Assembly (NCBI GenBank): GCA_002918705.1
Contig: PQKR01000001.1
Location: 186,001-250,000 of the forward strand
DNA: 64,000 nt
Source of the DNA: Escherichia sp. ESNIH1
Lineage (GTDB): Bacteria; Pseudomonadota; Gammaproteobacteria; Enterobacterales; Enterobacteriaceae
Direction of reading: 5' to 3'
Under the pieces are notes generated by a model that had not been told where the DNA came from, did no database searches, and saw nothing but the letters and a program-made list of their open reading frames with translations. The translations under genes were made by a program, and so were the position numbers. Position 1 is the stretch's first letter; each line of letters opens with the position of its first letter. Shown here in pieces: positions 22,114 through 31,544 of this stretch.

Positions 22114-23415
22114 ATGGAAACCACGCAAACCAGCACCATTGTTTCGCAGGACACGCGAAGCACATGGCGTAAGAGCGATACCATGTGGATGCTGGGCCTG
22201 TACGGCACGGCGATTGGCGCAGGCGTTCTGTTCCTGCCAATTAACGCCGGCGTCGGCGGTATGATCCCCCTGATCATCATGGCGATTATCGCCTTCCCGA
22301 TGACCTTTTTTGCCCACCGCGGCCTGACACGTTTCGTGCTGTCAGGGAAAAACCCCGGCGAAGACATTACCGAAGTGGTGGAAGAGCACTTTGGCGTGGG
22401 GGCCGGTAAGGTCATCACCCTGCTCTACTTCTTTGCTATCTACCCGATCCTGCTGGTCTACAGCGTGGCGATCACCAACACCGTCGACAGCTTCCTGACT
22501 CACCAGCTGGGCATGGTTTCACCGCCGCGCGTCGTGCTGTCACTGATCCTGATCGTCGGCATGATGACCATCGTGCGCTTCGGCGAGAAGATGATCGTCA
22601 AGGCGATGAGCATTCTGGTGTTCCCGTTTGTGATTGCCCTGATGCTGCTGGCGCTCTACCTCATCCCGCAGTGGAACGGCGCAGCGCTGGAGACTCTCTC
22701 CTTTAGTTCTGCCGCTAACACTGGACAGGGCCTGTGGATGACCCTGTGGCTGGCGATCCCGGTGATGGTCTTCTCCTTCAACCACTCGCCGATCATCTCC
22801 TCCTTTGCCGTTGCCAAACGCGAAGAGTATGGCGATGGCGCAGAGAAAAAATGCTCCCGCATCCTCTCCTATGCTCACATCATGATGGTGCTGACGGTGA
22901 TGTTCTTTGTCTTCAGCTGCGTGCTGAGCCTGGCCCCGGCCGATCTGGTTGCGGCGAAAGAGCAGAACATCTCCATCCTCTCCTACCTGGCTAACCACTT
23001 CCATGCCCCGGTCATTGAGTGGATGGCGCCGATTATCGCTATGGTCGCGATCACCAAATCCTTCCTCGGCCACTACCTGGGCGCACGCGAAGGCTTTAAC
23101 GGCATGGTCATTAAGTCCCTGCGCGGCAAAGGCAAAACCATTGAGATCGGCAAGCTGAACCGCATTACGGCGATCTTCATGCTGCTGACCACCTGGCTGG
23201 TCGCTACGCTGAACCCGAGCATCCTCGGCCTGATCGAGACCCTGGGCGGCCCGGTCATCGCGATGATCCTGTTCCTGATGCCGATGTACGCCATTCAAAA
23301 AGTACCGGCGATGCGTAAATACAGCGGTCACATCAGCAACGCGTTTGTGGTGGTGATGGGCCTGATCGCGATCTCCGCTATCTTCTACTCCCTGTATCAC
23401 CTCGTTGCCGCTTAA
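22114..23415 (+). CDS. sdaC: Serine/H+ symporter SdaC
   Basis: SdaC (DcrA) is an inner-membrane proton-coupled L-serine transporter of the HAAAP family. The product from the ATG at 22114 has 433 residues and about 11 hydrophobic segments, with the conserved [15 protein letters not shown]. An earlier in-frame ATG at 22102 lacks a ribosome-binding site, whereas 22114 follows GGAG and matches the start of homologues (METTQTS). It is paired with sdaB, which deaminates the imported serine. Confidence 0.96.
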   Translation: METTQTSTIVSQDTRSTWRKSDTMWMLGLYGTAIGAGVLFLPINAGVGGMIPLIIMAIIAFPMTFFAHRGLTRFVLSGKNPGEDITEVVEEHFGVGAGKVITLLYFFAIYPILLVYSVAITNTVDSFLTHQLGMVSPPRVVLSLILIVGMMTIVRFGEKMIVKAMSILVFPFVIALMLLALYLIPQWNGAALETLSFSSAANTGQGLWMTLWLAIPVMVFSFNHSPIISSFAVAKREEYGDGAEKKCSRILSYAHIMMVLTVMFFVFSCVLSLAPADLVAAKEQNISILSYLANHFHAPVIEWMAPIIAMVAITKSFLGHYLGAREGFNGMVIKSLRGKGKTIEIGKLNRITAIFMLLTTWLVATLNPSILGLIETLGGPVIAMILFLMPMYAIQKVPAMRKYSGHISNAFVVVMGLIAISAIFYSLYHLVAA

Positions 23416-23427
23416 TGAGCTCCCCCC

Positions 23428-23449
23428 TCGCCGCCCACCCGGGCGGCGA
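23428..23449 (+). other. Intercistronic hairpin, sdaC-sdaB
   Basis: A 9-bp perfect GC-rich stem, TCGCCGCCC and GGGCGGCGA around ACCC, lies in the 63-base gap between the two genes. There is no U tract, so it more likely stabilises the sdaC mRNA end than stops transcription. Confidence 0.5.
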
Positions 23450-23478
23450 ACCCAGACCAACGCCACGGACAATGCATT

Positions 23479-24846
23479 ATGATCAGCGTATTCGATATCT
23501 TTAAAATTGGTATTGGCCCCTCCAGCTCGCACACCGTCGGGCCAATGAAAGCCGGAAAGCAGTTCACCGATGACCTCATTACGCGTGGGATCCTTGTCGA
23601 TACCACCCGCGTGGTGGTCGACGTCTATGGCTCGCTGTCGCTGACCGGCAAAGGCCACCATACCGATATTGCTATTATTATGGGCCTCGCAGGCAACCTG
23701 CCGGACAGTGTCGATATCGATGCTATTCCGACATTTATTGCGGACGTTAGCGCCCGAGGCCGCCTGCTGCTGGCGAACGGCCAGCATGAGGTGGCGTTTC
23801 CCCTCGAACAGAGCATGAACTTCCATGCTGACAACCTCTCCCTGCATGAAAACGGGATGCGTATCAGCGCGCTGGCAGGCGACAGGCTGCTCTACAGCCA
23901 GACCTACTACTCGATCGGCGGTGGGTTTATCGTCGATGAGGCGCACTTCGGCCAGACCAGCGACTCGCCGGTTGCTGTGCCTTACCCCTATAAAAACGCT
24001 GCCGATCTGCAGCGTCACTGCCAGCAGACCGGCCTGTCGCTCTCCGGGCTGATGATGGAGAACGAGCTGGCCCTGCACAGCAAAGCGGCGCTGGAGCAGC
24101 ACTTCGCCAGCGTCTGGGCGGTGATGCGCGGCGGCATCGAGCGTGGCATTACCACGGAAGGCGCGCTGCCGGGCAAGCTACGCGTTCCGCGTCGGGCGGC
24201 TGCGCTGCGCCGGATGCTGGTGAGCAGCGATAAAACCACTACCGATCCGATGGCGGTGGTCGACTGGATCAACATGTTTGCGCTGGCGGTAAACGAAGAG
24301 AACGCCGCCGGAGGGCGCGTGGTTACGGCACCCACTAACGGCGCATGCGGTATCGTGCCCGCCGTGCTGGCCTACTATGACAAGTTTATCCGCGAAGTGA
24401 ATGCGAACTCGCTGGCGCGCTACCTGCTGGTGTGCAGCGCCATCGGCTCGCTCTATAAGATGAACGCGTCGATCTCCGGGGCGGAGGTGGGCTGTCAGGG
24501 CGAAGTGGGCGTGGCCTGCTCAATGGCGGCAGCCGGGCTGACAGAGCTGCTGGGCGGCAGCCCGGCACAGGTCTGCATCGCAGCGGAAATCGGCATGGAA
24601 CATAATCTGGGCCTCACCTGCGATCCGGTTGCTGGTCAGGTACAGGTACCCTGCATCGAGCGTAACGCCATCGCCTCTGTCAAAGCGGTCAATGCCGCAC
24701 GGATGGCGCTGCGTCGCACCAGCGAGCCGCGCGTCTGCCTCGATAAGGTGATCGAAACCATGTATGAAACCGGCAAAGACATGAACGCCAAATACCGCGA
24801 GACCTCCCGCGGCGGCCTGGCCATGAAAATCGTCGCCTGCGATTGA
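23479..24846 (+). CDS. sdaB: L-serine dehydratase 2
   Basis: SdaB converts L-serine to pyruvate and ammonia using a 4Fe-4S cluster. The 455-residue single-chain protein has the N-terminal ASB domain with GPSSSHTVGPMKAG and a C-terminal catalytic domain with the cluster-binding PTNGACGIVPAV and further cysteines in EVGCQGEVGVACSMAAAG. It is downstream of its transporter gene sdaC. The residues do not distinguish SdaB from SdaA well; linkage to sdaC decides the name. Confidence 0.96.
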   Translation: MISVFDIFKIGIGPSSSHTVGPMKAGKQFTDDLITRGILVDTTRVVVDVYGSLSLTGKGHHTDIAIIMGLAGNLPDSVDIDAIPTFIADVSARGRLLLANGQHEVAFPLEQSMNFHADNLSLHENGMRISALAGDRLLYSQTYYSIGGGFIVDEAHFGQTSDSPVAVPYPYKNAADLQRHCQQTGLSLSGLMMENELALHSKAALEQHFASVWAVMRGGIERGITTEGALPGKLRVPRRAAALRRMLVSSDKTTTDPMAVVDWINMFALAVNEENAAGGRVVTAPTNGACGIVPAVLAYYDKFIREVNANSLARYLLVCSAIGSLYKMNASISGAEVGCQGEVGVACSMAAAGLTELLGGSPAQVCIAAEIGMEHNLGLTCDPVAGQVQVPCIERNAIASVKAVNAARMALRRTSEPRVCLDKVIETMYETGKDMNAKYRETSRGGLAMKIVACD

Positions 24847-24920
24847 TCCTCCCGAGCGATGAATGGTCTCCGCCTCCCGTCAATGATACCCTTAGCCGGT
24901 CTGTCATTGCCGGGAGGATC
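24845..24920 (+). promoter_or_regulatory. Competing inverted repeats covering the xni ribosome-binding site
   Basis: CGGGAGGATC (24911-24920) holds the xni Shine-Dalgarno GGGAGG. It pairs perfectly with GATCCTCCCG at 24845-24854, next to the sdaB stop. It can also pair, as TCATTGCCGGGAGG (24904-24917), with CCTCCCGTCAATGA (24873-24886), 14 positions with one mismatch. In a transcript from sdaB either pairing would hide the xni start site. Confidence 0.55.
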
Positions 24921-24922
24921 GC

Positions 24923-25678
24923 GTGGCCGTTCATCTGCTTATCGTTGATGCGCTTAACCTTATTCGCCGTATTCATGCCGTGCAGGGCTCACCCTGCGTG
25001 GATGCCTGTTCGCACGCGCTGGGGCAGCTGATTGTCCACAGCCAGCCGACCCACGCAGTGGCGGTGTTTGACGACGAGGCCCGCAGCAGCGGCTGGCGGC
25101 ACCAAAAGCTGCCGGACTATAAGGCGGGTCGCCCGCCGATGCCAGATACCCTGCACGATGAGATGCCTGCCCTCCGCGCCGCGTTTGAACAGCGCGGCGT
25201 GCGCTGCTGGATCTCCGAGGGCAACGAGGCGGACGATCTCGCCGCCACGCTGGCGGTAAAGGTGGCCCAGGCGGGACATCAGGCGACCATCGTCTCAACT
25301 GACAAAGGCTACTGCCAGCTTCTCTCTCCCACCCTGCGCATTCGTGACTACTTCCAGAAACGCTGGCTGGATGCGCCCTTTATTGAGAGCGAGTTTGGCG
25401 TCCTGCCGGAGCAGCTTACGGATTTCTGGGGACTGGCGGGCATCAGCAGCTCGAAAATACCTGGCGTGGCGGGGATTGGCCAGAAGAGCGCCGCCCAGCT
25501 GCTGGCGCAGTTTGCAACGCTGGAGGGGATCTATGCCCACCTGAACGAGGTGCCGGAGAAGTGGCGCAGCAAGCTAGAGGCGCACCGGGAGATGGCGTTT
25601 ATCTGCCGCGAGGTGGCAAAGCTGCAGACGGATCTGCAGCTCGACGGCAATCTACAACAGTTAAGATTGAGCGCGTAA
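24923..25678 (+). CDS. xni: Flap endonuclease Xni
   Basis: Xni (ExoIX, YgdG) is a structure-specific 5' flap endonuclease related to the 5' nuclease domain of DNA polymerase I. The 251-residue protein has the N-terminal [25 protein letters not shown] and [10 protein letters not shown] acidic metal-site segments, and a helix-hairpin-helix region [14 protein letters not shown]. The start is GTG at 24923, five bases after GGGAGG. That binding site lies in a strong inverted repeat. Confidence 0.95.
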   Translation: MAVHLLIVDALNLIRRIHAVQGSPCVDACSHALGQLIVHSQPTHAVAVFDDEARSSGWRHQKLPDYKAGRPPMPDTLHDEMPALRAAFEQRGVRCWISEGNEADDLAATLAVKVAQAGHQATIVSTDKGYCQLLSPTLRIRDYFQKRWLDAPFIESEFGVLPEQLTDFWGLAGISSSKIPGVAGIGQKSAAQLLAQFATLEGIYAHLNEVPEKWRSKLEAHREMAFICREVAKLQTDLQLDGNLQQLRLSA

Positions 25679-25682
25679 TAAC

Positions 25683-25758
25683 GTAGGTCGGGTAAGGCGA
25701 AGCCGCCACCCGACATAGCGGTGTAACCGCCCGGTGGCGCTGCGCTTACCGGGCCTAC
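25683..25758. repeat. REP pair between xni and rlmM
   Basis: Two REP units (25683-25714 GTAGGTCGGGTAAGGCG ... CACCCGAC and 25729-25758 GCCCGGTGGCGC ... CCGGGCCTAC) in opposite orientation fill the gap between two converging genes. Confidence 0.85.
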
Positions 25759-25769
25759 AAAACAATAAC

Positions 25770-26870
25770 TTAACGCTCGTCGCGACGGCCGCCGACGGCC
25801 GCCCACCAGCGACGGACATGCACCGTCACCTCTTCGCGGTCATGGTAGAGCTGGCGAGCCTGGATCTGGGCGTTAATGCCGTTCTCTTCCAGCTGCTGCT
25901 GAATGTACGCGAGGTTGTTCGAGACCTCTTCATACCGCTTCTTCATCGGCAGCTTGAGGTTAAAGATGGTTTCCCGGCACCAGCCGTTGACCAGCCACTG
26001 CGCCATCAGGGCTGCGACTTTCGCTGGCTTCTCCACCATATCGCACACCATCCAGGTAATGTTGCTGCGCGTCGGGCGATACTTAAAGCCATCTTCCCGC
26101 AGCCAGGTCACCTGCCCGGTATCCATCAGGCTCTGGGCCATCGGGCCGTTATCCACCGACGCGACCCACATGTTGCGCTTCACCAGCTGATAGGTCCAGC
26201 CGCCGGGGCAGGCCCCGAGATCGACGGCGTGCATGCCGTTCGCCAGACGCTCATCCCACTCGTCCGCCGGGATAAAGACGTGGAACGCCTCTTCCAGCTT
26301 CAGCGTGGAGCGGCTCGGCGCGTCGGCCGGGAACTTCAGGCGCGGAATGCCCATGTAGAACGGCGAGTTGTTGTCGGAGTAGGAGTAGCCGGTGTAGCAG
26401 CAGCCAGGGGCGATAAAGAAGACGTGCACCACTGGACGCTTAGCGGTTTCGTAGCTGGTGAGGATCTTCGCCTCGCGCAGCGCGGCGCGCAGCGGCACGG
26501 TGAACTTGCGGCAGAACTTCATCAGCTCTTTGCTTTCGTTGGTGTCCGCCACCTCAACGCGCAGCTCGCCGCCCTTCTCGACCACGCCCTGCAGCATACC
26601 AACGATCGGCGTGATGCGATCCTCCGGCGGCAGATCCTGCAGCAGTTCACCGACCACGAACATCTGGCGGACAAAAATCAGCGAGCTAAACGGCAGCTCA
26701 CGCGCCAGCTTGTCGGCCTCTTCGGCTTGGTAGCACTCAAAAATCACATAGCCGGCGTTATCTTTAACGCGGGCAAAACCAAACACGTTCAGCCGCCCGG
26801 CCTTATCGGTAATCTCTGCGGCGCACTCTTTTTCAAATCCGGGGCGACACAGTAGTACAAGCTTATTCAT
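25770..26870 (-). CDS. rlmM: 23S rRNA (cytidine-2498-2'-O)-methyltransferase
   Basis: RlmM (YgdE) methylates the 2'-O of C2498 in 23S rRNA. The 366-residue protein has an N-terminal THUMP-like region and a C-terminal Rossmann methyltransferase fold with the SAM motif [13 protein letters not shown] and MVCDMVEKP. The C-terminus [12 protein letters not shown] matches E. coli. The start overlaps the end of ygdD by eight bases, so the two are likely cotranscribed. Confidence 0.96.
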   Translation of the reverse strand: MNKLVLLCRPGFEKECAAEITDKAGRLNVFGFARVKDNAGYVIFECYQAEEADKLARELPFSSLIFVRQMFVVGELLQDLPPEDRITPIVGMLQGVVEKGGELRVEVADTNESKELMKFCRKFTVPLRAALREAKILTSYETAKRPVVHVFFIAPGCCYTGYSYSDNNSPFYMGIPRLKFPADAPSRSTLKLEEAFHVFIPADEWDERLANGMHAVDLGACPGGWTYQLVKRNMWVASVDNGPMAQSLMDTGQVTWLREDGFKYRPTRSNITWMVCDMVEKPAKVAALMAQWLVNGWCRETIFNLKLPMKKRYEEVSNNLAYIQQQLEENGINAQIQARQLYHDREEVTVHVRRWWAAVGGRRDER

Positions 26871-27258
26871 GACCAGGGCCTTTACGTTTCAGACGAATTG
26901 CGCCAATTAACATTAATACCCAGCCGGTAAGGAAGCTGACGCCGCCGACTGGGGTGACAAACGCCCACAGGCGCAGATGCGACAGCGCGAGGCAATAGAG
27001 GCTCCCGCTGAACAGTACCGTACCCAGCGCCAGAAAGACGCTGCTCCAGTAGAACCAGATGCTGATCCGACGCTGCATTGCCACCGCCAGGCCGAACACC
27101 GCCAGGGTATGAAACGCCTGGTACTCAAGACCGGTCTGGATCCAGCCCATCTCGGCAGCACCTAACGATTTGCTTAATACGTGTGCGCCAAACGCGCCCA
27201 GGGCTACAAAAATAAAACCGCTGACAGCGGCAAAAATCAGCATAAATCGGCTGGTCAT
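26863..27258 (-). CDS. ygdD: DUF423 membrane protein YgdD
   Basis: A 131-residue inner-membrane protein of the DUF423 family with about four hydrophobic helices, including [12 protein letters not shown] and [11 protein letters not shown]. The function is unknown. The length equals that of E. coli YgdD. It sits between gcvA and rlmM on the same strand, 43 bases after gcvA, and overlaps rlmM by eight bases. Confidence 0.94.
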   Translation of the reverse strand: MTSRFMLIFAAVSGFIFVALGAFGAHVLSKSLGAAEMGWIQTGLEYQAFHTLAVFGLAVAMQRRISIWFYWSSVFLALGTVLFSGSLYCLALSHLRLWAFVTPVGGVSFLTGWVLMLIGAIRLKRKGPGHE

Positions 27259-27301
27259 AGTCTTACCCTAAAGTCATGCGCTAACCGCGCGTCTATATAC
27301 G

Positions 27302-28216
27302 TTATTGCTCATAGCGAAAGCGAAACTTCTCTTGCTCGGCTGCCGCTTTGGCCAGGATCCATTGGCGGAAGGCGGCTATTTTACCCAGTTCTGCCTGACT
27401 GTCATGACAAACCAGATAAAAGGCGTTTTTACTGACCAGCACGTCGTTAAACGGACAGGCCAGGCGGCCCGCTTCGATCTCCGACTGGGCCATCACGTTA
27501 TTGGCCAGCGCCACGCCCTGGCCGTGGATCGCCGCCTGCAGCACCATCGCGCTGTGGCTGAAGATAGGCCCCTGCTGCACGTTAAGATTCAGGCCCAGCT
27601 GACGGGTATAGGTCTGCCAGTCGCGACGGGACGCATCATGCAGCAGCGTATGCTTAGCCAGATCCTCAGGGGTTTTTAGCGGCTTGTCGCCGGTCAGCAG
27701 CAGCGGCGAGCAGACCGGCAGCAGATATTCTGCGTATAATTTTTCTACACGCAAGCCCGGCCAGTTGCCCCGGCCATAAAAAATGGCTACGTCGACATCG
27801 TCCGCCAGCTTGTCGACCTCACGGTCCACGGCCTGGATACGAACGTCGATTCCCGGATAAGCTGAGTTAAAGCTAGAGAGTCGCGGTACCAGCCACTGAA
27901 TGGCAAAGCTGGGCAATAAACTGACGGTTAACGCCCCTTTTGCACTGCGCGACTGAAGCTTGCGCGTGGCTTCGGTGAGCTGAGAAAAAATCTCTTTGAT
28001 ATCCTGAAAATAACTCTGCCCTTCCTCCGTTAACAGCAGGGAACGGTTGCGGCGGCGGAACAGCTTGAGTCCAAGAAAATCCTCAAGAGACTTGATCTGG
28101 TGGCTTACTGCGGCCTGCGTCACAAAAAGCTCATCGGCGGCGCGAGTAAAACTTAAATGGCGGGCGGCAGCATCAAAAACACGTAATGCATTTAAGGGCG
28201 GTAATCGCTTAGACAT
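27302..28216 (-). CDS. gcvA: Glycine cleavage system transcriptional regulator GcvA
   Basis: GcvA is a LysR-type regulator that activates the gcvTHP operon and the sRNA gcvB when glycine is plentiful. The 304-residue protein has the N-terminal winged helix-turn-helix with LSFTRAADELFVTQAAVSHQIKSLE (given here only to mark residues 21-45) and a C-terminal effector domain. It is divergent from gcvB, as in E. coli, and one residue shorter than the E. coli protein, in the loop LGLNLNVQQG. Confidence 0.97.
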   Translation of the reverse strand: MSKRLPPLNALRVFDAAARHLSFTRAADELFVTQAAVSHQIKSLEDFLGLKLFRRRNRSLLLTEEGQSYFQDIKEIFSQLTEATRKLQSRSAKGALTVSLLPSFAIQWLVPRLSSFNSAYPGIDVRIQAVDREVDKLADDVDVAIFYGRGNWPGLRVEKLYAEYLLPVCSPLLLTGDKPLKTPEDLAKHTLLHDASRRDWQTYTRQLGLNLNVQQGPIFSHSAMVLQAAIHGQGVALANNVMAQSEIEAGRLACPFNDVLVSKNAFYLVCHDSQAELGKIAAFRQWILAKAAAEQEKFRFRYEQ

Positions 28217-28261
28217 GGGTTATTTGGCTTAGGTGTTAAATCATTTTAACAAACAGGAAAC

Positions 28262-28278
28262 AATAGGTTACCTATTAG
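28262..28278. promoter_or_regulatory. Candidate GcvA site and palindrome in the gcvA-gcvB control region
   Basis: AATAGG-TTA-CCTATT is a perfect inverted repeat. It overlaps ATTAG (28274-28278), which reads CTAAT, the known GcvA recognition core, on the other strand. It lies about 70-80 bases before the gcvB start and 50 bases before the gcvA start codon, fitting activation of gcvB and self-repression of gcvA. Confidence 0.5.
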
Positions 28279-28310
28279 TTTTTTTTATCTGAGCCATTAT
28301 AAATTGTCCG

Positions 28311-28339
28311 TTGAGGAACTACCAGCAAATACCTATAGT
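28311..28339 (+). promoter_or_regulatory. gcvB promoter
   Basis: TTGAGG (28311-28316) and TATAGT (28334-28339) are spaced by 17 bases, with the expected start ACTTCC at 28346, seven bases past the -10 element. Confidence 0.75.
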
Positions 28340-28345
28340 GGCGGC

Positions 28346-28551
28346 ACTTCCTGAGCCGGAACGAAAAGCTTTTTTTGGAATGCGTGTTCTGATGGGCTTT
28401 TGGCTTACGGTTGTGATGTTGTGTTGTTGTGTTTGCATTTGGTCTGCGCTTCAGACCACGGTAGCAACGCTACCCTATTTCACTTCCTGTACATTTACCC
28501 TGTCTGTCCATAGTGATTAATGTAGCACCGCGAATTGCGGTGCTTTTTTTT
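28346..28551 (+). ncRNA. gcvB: GcvB sRNA
   Basis: GcvB is an Hfq-dependent sRNA that represses many amino-acid and peptide transporter mRNAs. The 206-nucleotide sequence begins ACTTCCTGAGCCGGAACG and contains the GU-rich R1 target-binding region (TTGTGATGTTGTGTTGTTGT, about 28410-28435), and the conserved TACATTTACCCTGTCTGTCC stretch. It ends in GCACCGCGAATTGCGGTGC followed by T residues. It is divergent from gcvA. An ORF across this RNA is not real. Confidence 0.95.
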
Positions 28552-28579
28552 AGGCTATTTTCAGTAGCTTAAGCAGAGA

Positions 28580-28807
28580 TTATTTCTCCAGCGCGACCAT
28601 CTCTTTCACGTCGCTGCGGTTAATCTGCTGTTTGTTACCGTTCGCATCTTTATACGAAATCATCCCGGTCTGATCGTCAGTCTTCGGCTTACCGTCGGAG
28701 ACGATAGTACGACCGTCGTTAGTGTGCATGACATAGTTCGGACCGGAACAGGCGCTCAGGGCAAAAGCCAGGGTACAAGCAGAGATAATTGCGGCAGTCT
28801 TTTTCAT
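28580..28807 (-). CDS. ygdI: YgdI/YgdR family lipoprotein
   Basis: A 75-residue outer- or inner-membrane lipoprotein precursor of the DUF903 family, function unknown. A signal peptide [16 protein letters not shown] is followed by the lipobox LSAC, with Cys20 as the lipidation site. The mature part has [21 protein letters not shown], the DUF903 pattern. A paralogue, ygdR, is found at 57 kb. It lies between the gcvB terminator and csdA, divergent from csdA. Confidence 0.94.
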   Translation of the reverse strand: MKKTAAIISACTLAFALSACSGPNYVMHTNDGRTIVSDGKPKTDDQTGMISYKDANGNKQQINRSDVKEMVALEK

Positions 28808-28999
28808 CTTCTTCTCCTTTTAGCAATAAATGCTATTCAAACCGTTATTCTTAACAGGCTTTAATCGACACCTAACACTTATCAGCATAATCGGCTTACA
28901 TAAATTCGCCAGGATAAACAGATAATTCCGATGGTTAGTACTTTGCTTGTACATTGGTGAAAATTGCGCGACGATCCTTATATTGATATGAGGAATTCT

Positions 29000-30205
29000 A
29001 TGAACGCTTTTAACCCTGCGCAGTTTCGTGCCCAGTTCCCGGCGCTTGCCGATGCCGGTATCTACCTGGACTCTGCCGCCACAACGCTGAAGCCCCAGGC
29101 GGTTATCGACGCCACGCAGCAGTTCTACAGCCTGAGCGCGGGCAACGTCCACCGCAGCCAGTTTGCTGAAGCCCAGCGGCTAACGGCACGCTACGAAGCG
29201 GCGCGGGATCGCGTTGCCGCCCTGCTTAACGCCCCCTCCGGCAAGAATATCGTCTGGACCCGGGGCACCACCGAAGCCATTAATATGGTCGCCCAGTGTT
29301 ACGCCCGTCCGCGTCTGAAGGCGGGAGATGAGATCATTGTCAGCGTAGCCGAACATCACGCCAACCTGGTGCCGTGGCTGATGGTGGCGGAGCAGACCGG
29401 GGCGCGCATCGTTCAGCTGCCGCTGGCGGCCAACGGCGTGCCGGACGTTGAGCAGCTCGATGAGCTGATCACCCCGCACAGCCGCATTCTCGCCCTCGGT
29501 CAGATGTCTAACGTGACCGGCGGCTGTCCGGATCTGGCTCGCGCCATTGCTTACGCCCATAGCGCAGGCATGGTGGTTGTGGTCGACGGCGCCCAGGGGG
29601 CGGTGCACTTCCCCGCCGACGTGCAGAAACTGGGGATCGACTTCTACGCCTTCTCCGGCCATAAGCTGTATGGCCCGACCGGTATCGGCGTGCTCTACGG
29701 CAAAGCCAGCCTGCTGGATGAGATGTCGCCCTGGCTGGGCGGCGGCAAGATGATTGCCGAGGTGACCTTCAACGGCTTTACGACCCAGCCGGTGCCCTAT
29801 CGTCTGGAAGCAGGTACGCCAAACGTTGCCGGGGTGATTGGCCTCTGCGCCGCGCTGGAGTGGCTGGAGGGAGTCGATATCGTGCAGGCCGAGAGCTACA
29901 GCCGCGGCCTGGCGACGCTGGCCGAAGAGGCGCTGGCCCAGCGTCCGGGTTTCCGCTCGTTCCGCTGCCAGGACTCCAGCCTGCTGGCGTTTGATTTTGC
30001 CGGGGTCCATCACAGCGATATGGTCACCCTGCTGGCGGAGTACGGCATCGCCCTGCGCGCCGGACAGCACTGCGCCCAGCCGCTGCTGGCAGCCCTTGGC
30101 GTGAGCGGGACGCTGCGCGCCTCGTTTGCGCCCTACAACACAAAAGCCGACGTCGACGCGCTGGTTAACGCCGTCGATCGCGCCCTTGAGATACTGGTGG
30201 ATTAA
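29000..30205 (+). CDS. csdA: Cysteine desulfurase CsdA
   Basis: CsdA is a PLP-dependent cysteine desulfurase that mobilises sulfur from cysteine and hands it to CsdE. From the ATG at 29000 (after GAGGAATTCT) the protein is 401 residues, the E. coli length; an upstream in-frame ATG adds 12 residues not found in homologues. The PLP lysine lies in [11 protein letters not shown] and the sulfur-carrying Cys358 in AGQHCAQPL. Its stop overlaps the csdE start. Confidence 0.97.
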   Translation: MNAFNPAQFRAQFPALADAGIYLDSAATTLKPQAVIDATQQFYSLSAGNVHRSQFAEAQRLTARYEAARDRVAALLNAPSGKNIVWTRGTTEAINMVAQCYARPRLKAGDEIIVSVAEHHANLVPWLMVAEQTGARIVQLPLAANGVPDVEQLDELITPHSRILALGQMSNVTGGCPDLARAIAYAHSAGMVVVVDGAQGAVHFPADVQKLGIDFYAFSGHKLYGPTGIGVLYGKASLLDEMSPWLGGGKMIAEVTFNGFTTQPVPYRLEAGTPNVAGVIGLCAALEWLEGVDIVQAESYSRGLATLAEEALAQRPGFRSFRCQDSSLLAFDFAGVHHSDMVTLLAEYGIALRAGQHCAQPLLAALGVSGTLRASFAPYNTKADVDALVNAVDRALEILVD

Positions 30206-30648
30206 TGACTAGCCCTGCTTTTGCCGGACACCCGTTTGGCACCGCCGTCACCGAAGAGACGCTAAAAAAGACCTTTGGCCCGCTGACCCAGTGGGAGGAC
30301 AAGTATCGCCAGCTGATTATGCTCGGCAAACAGCTGCCGCCCCTGTCGGAGGAGCTGAAAGCGCAGGCTCGAGAGATCCCCGGCTGTGAAAACCGCGTCT
30401 GGCTCGGCCATACCCGATCGGCGACGGGAAAAATGCACTTCTTTGGCGACAGCGAGGGGCGCATCGTGCGCGGCCTGCTGGCGGTGCTGTTGACCGCCGT
30501 CGAGGGGAAAAGCGCCGAGTCGTTGCTGGGGAGCGATCCGCTGGCGCTGTTTGATGAGCTGGGCCTGCGCGCGCAGCTCAGCGCCTCGCGTAACCAGGGC
30601 CTGGCGGCGCTGAGCGACGCGGTGGTTGAGGCGGCACGTCAAGTGTGA
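30205..30648 (+). CDS. csdE: Sulfur acceptor protein CsdE
   Basis: CsdE accepts sulfane sulfur from CsdA and stimulates its activity; it is a SufE-family protein. The 147-residue length is as in E. coli, with the acceptor Cys61 in PGCENRVW. The ATG shares a base with the csdA stop (TAATG), so translation is coupled. The third partner, tcdA, lies next on the opposite strand. Confidence 0.97.
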   Translation: MTSPAFAGHPFGTAVTEETLKKTFGPLTQWEDKYRQLIMLGKQLPPLSEELKAQAREIPGCENRVWLGHTRSATGKMHFFGDSEGRIVRGLLAVLLTAVEGKSAESLLGSDPLALFDELGLRAQLSASRNQGLAALSDAVVEAARQV

Positions 30649-30661
30649 CAACGCCCGTATT

Positions 30662-30691
30662 GCCCGGTGGCGCTACGCTTACCGGGCCTAC
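30662..30691. repeat. REP palindrome between csdE and tcdA
   Basis: A single REP unit (GCCCGGTGGCGC ... ACCGGGCCTAC) in the 48-base gap between converging genes. Confidence 0.85.
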
Positions 30692-30696
30692 AAAAC

Positions 30697-31503
30697 CTAT
30701 ACGGCGCGGGCTGCTTTTGCCATCATCTTCTTCAGCGCATGGGAGACCGCCACGAAGCCAAAGGTGGCGGTGACCATCGTAGCCGCGCCGAAGCCGGAGG
30801 CGCAGTCCATCCGCTTCGGCCCTTCTGCCGTGCTCTTCATGGCACAGACCGAGCCGTCTGCCTGCGGGTAGACCAGCGCCTCGGTAGAGAAGACGCAGTC
30901 CACGCCCAGCTTGCCCTTGCTGTTTTTCACTACGCCAAAGTCGCTTTTCAACCGCTCGCGCAGCTTGGCCGCCAGCGGATCCTGAATCGTCTTCGCCAGA
31001 TCGCTGACCTGAATCTGCGTCGGATCGATCTGCCCACCCGCGCCGCCGGTGGTCACCAGCGGAATTTTATACCGGCGGCAGTAGGCGATCAGCGCCGCCT
31101 TGGGGCGCACGCTGTCGATCGCGTCGATAACGTAGGTGAAGTCTTTGTTCAGCAGCGTCGCCACGTTGTCGGCGGTCACGAAGTCGTCCACCACCGTCAC
31201 CAGACACTCGGGGTTGATCTGGCGAATACGATCCGCCATCACCTCAGCCTTGGCCAGCCCAACGCTGTCGCGCAGGGCGTGGATCTGCCGGTTAGTATTG
31301 GTCACGCAGACGTCATCCATGTCGATCAGCGTGATGGCGCCAATGCCGGTGCGGGCCAACGCCTCCGCCGCCCAGGAGCCGACGCCGCCAATGCCGACCA
31401 CGCAGATATGCGCGCGGGCAAACAGCGCCAGCGCCTCTTCACCATATAACCGCGCCGTGCCGCCAAAACGCTGACGCCAGGCATCGCTGATTACCACAGA
31501 CAT
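30697..31503 (-). CDS. tcdA: tRNA threonylcarbamoyladenosine dehydratase
   Basis: TcdA (CsdL, YgdL) uses ATP to convert t6A37 of tRNA to its cyclic form ct6A. It is related to E1 and MoeB/ThiF enzymes. The 268-residue protein has the nucleotide-binding VVGIGGVGSWAAEAL near residue 35 and the IDMDDVCVTNTNRQ segment. It works with CsdA and CsdE in E. coli, which explains the shared locus. It converges on csdE. Confidence 0.97.
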   Translation of the reverse strand: MSVVISDAWRQRFGGTARLYGEEALALFARAHICVVGIGGVGSWAAEALARTGIGAITLIDMDDVCVTNTNRQIHALRDSVGLAKAEVMADRIRQINPECLVTVVDDFVTADNVATLLNKDFTYVIDAIDSVRPKAALIAYCRRYKIPLVTTGGAGGQIDPTQIQVSDLAKTIQDPLAAKLRERLKSDFGVVKNSKGKLGVDCVFSTEALVYPQADGSVCAMKSTAEGPKRMDCASGFGAATMVTATFGFVAVSHALKKMMAKAARAV

Positions 31504-31544
31504 AAGACCTCAAAGAGTAAAATTGGGCGCGCAGATTAGCACAC

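Noticed and set aside
22540-24102. A 520-codon minus-strand ORF across sdaC and sdaB
   Set aside because: It crosses two certain genes on the other strand and is rich in His, Gln and Arg, as antisense frames usually are.
28311-28520. A 69-codon plus-strand ORF
   Set aside because: It lies entirely over the gcvB promoter and sRNA and has no ribosome-binding site of note.
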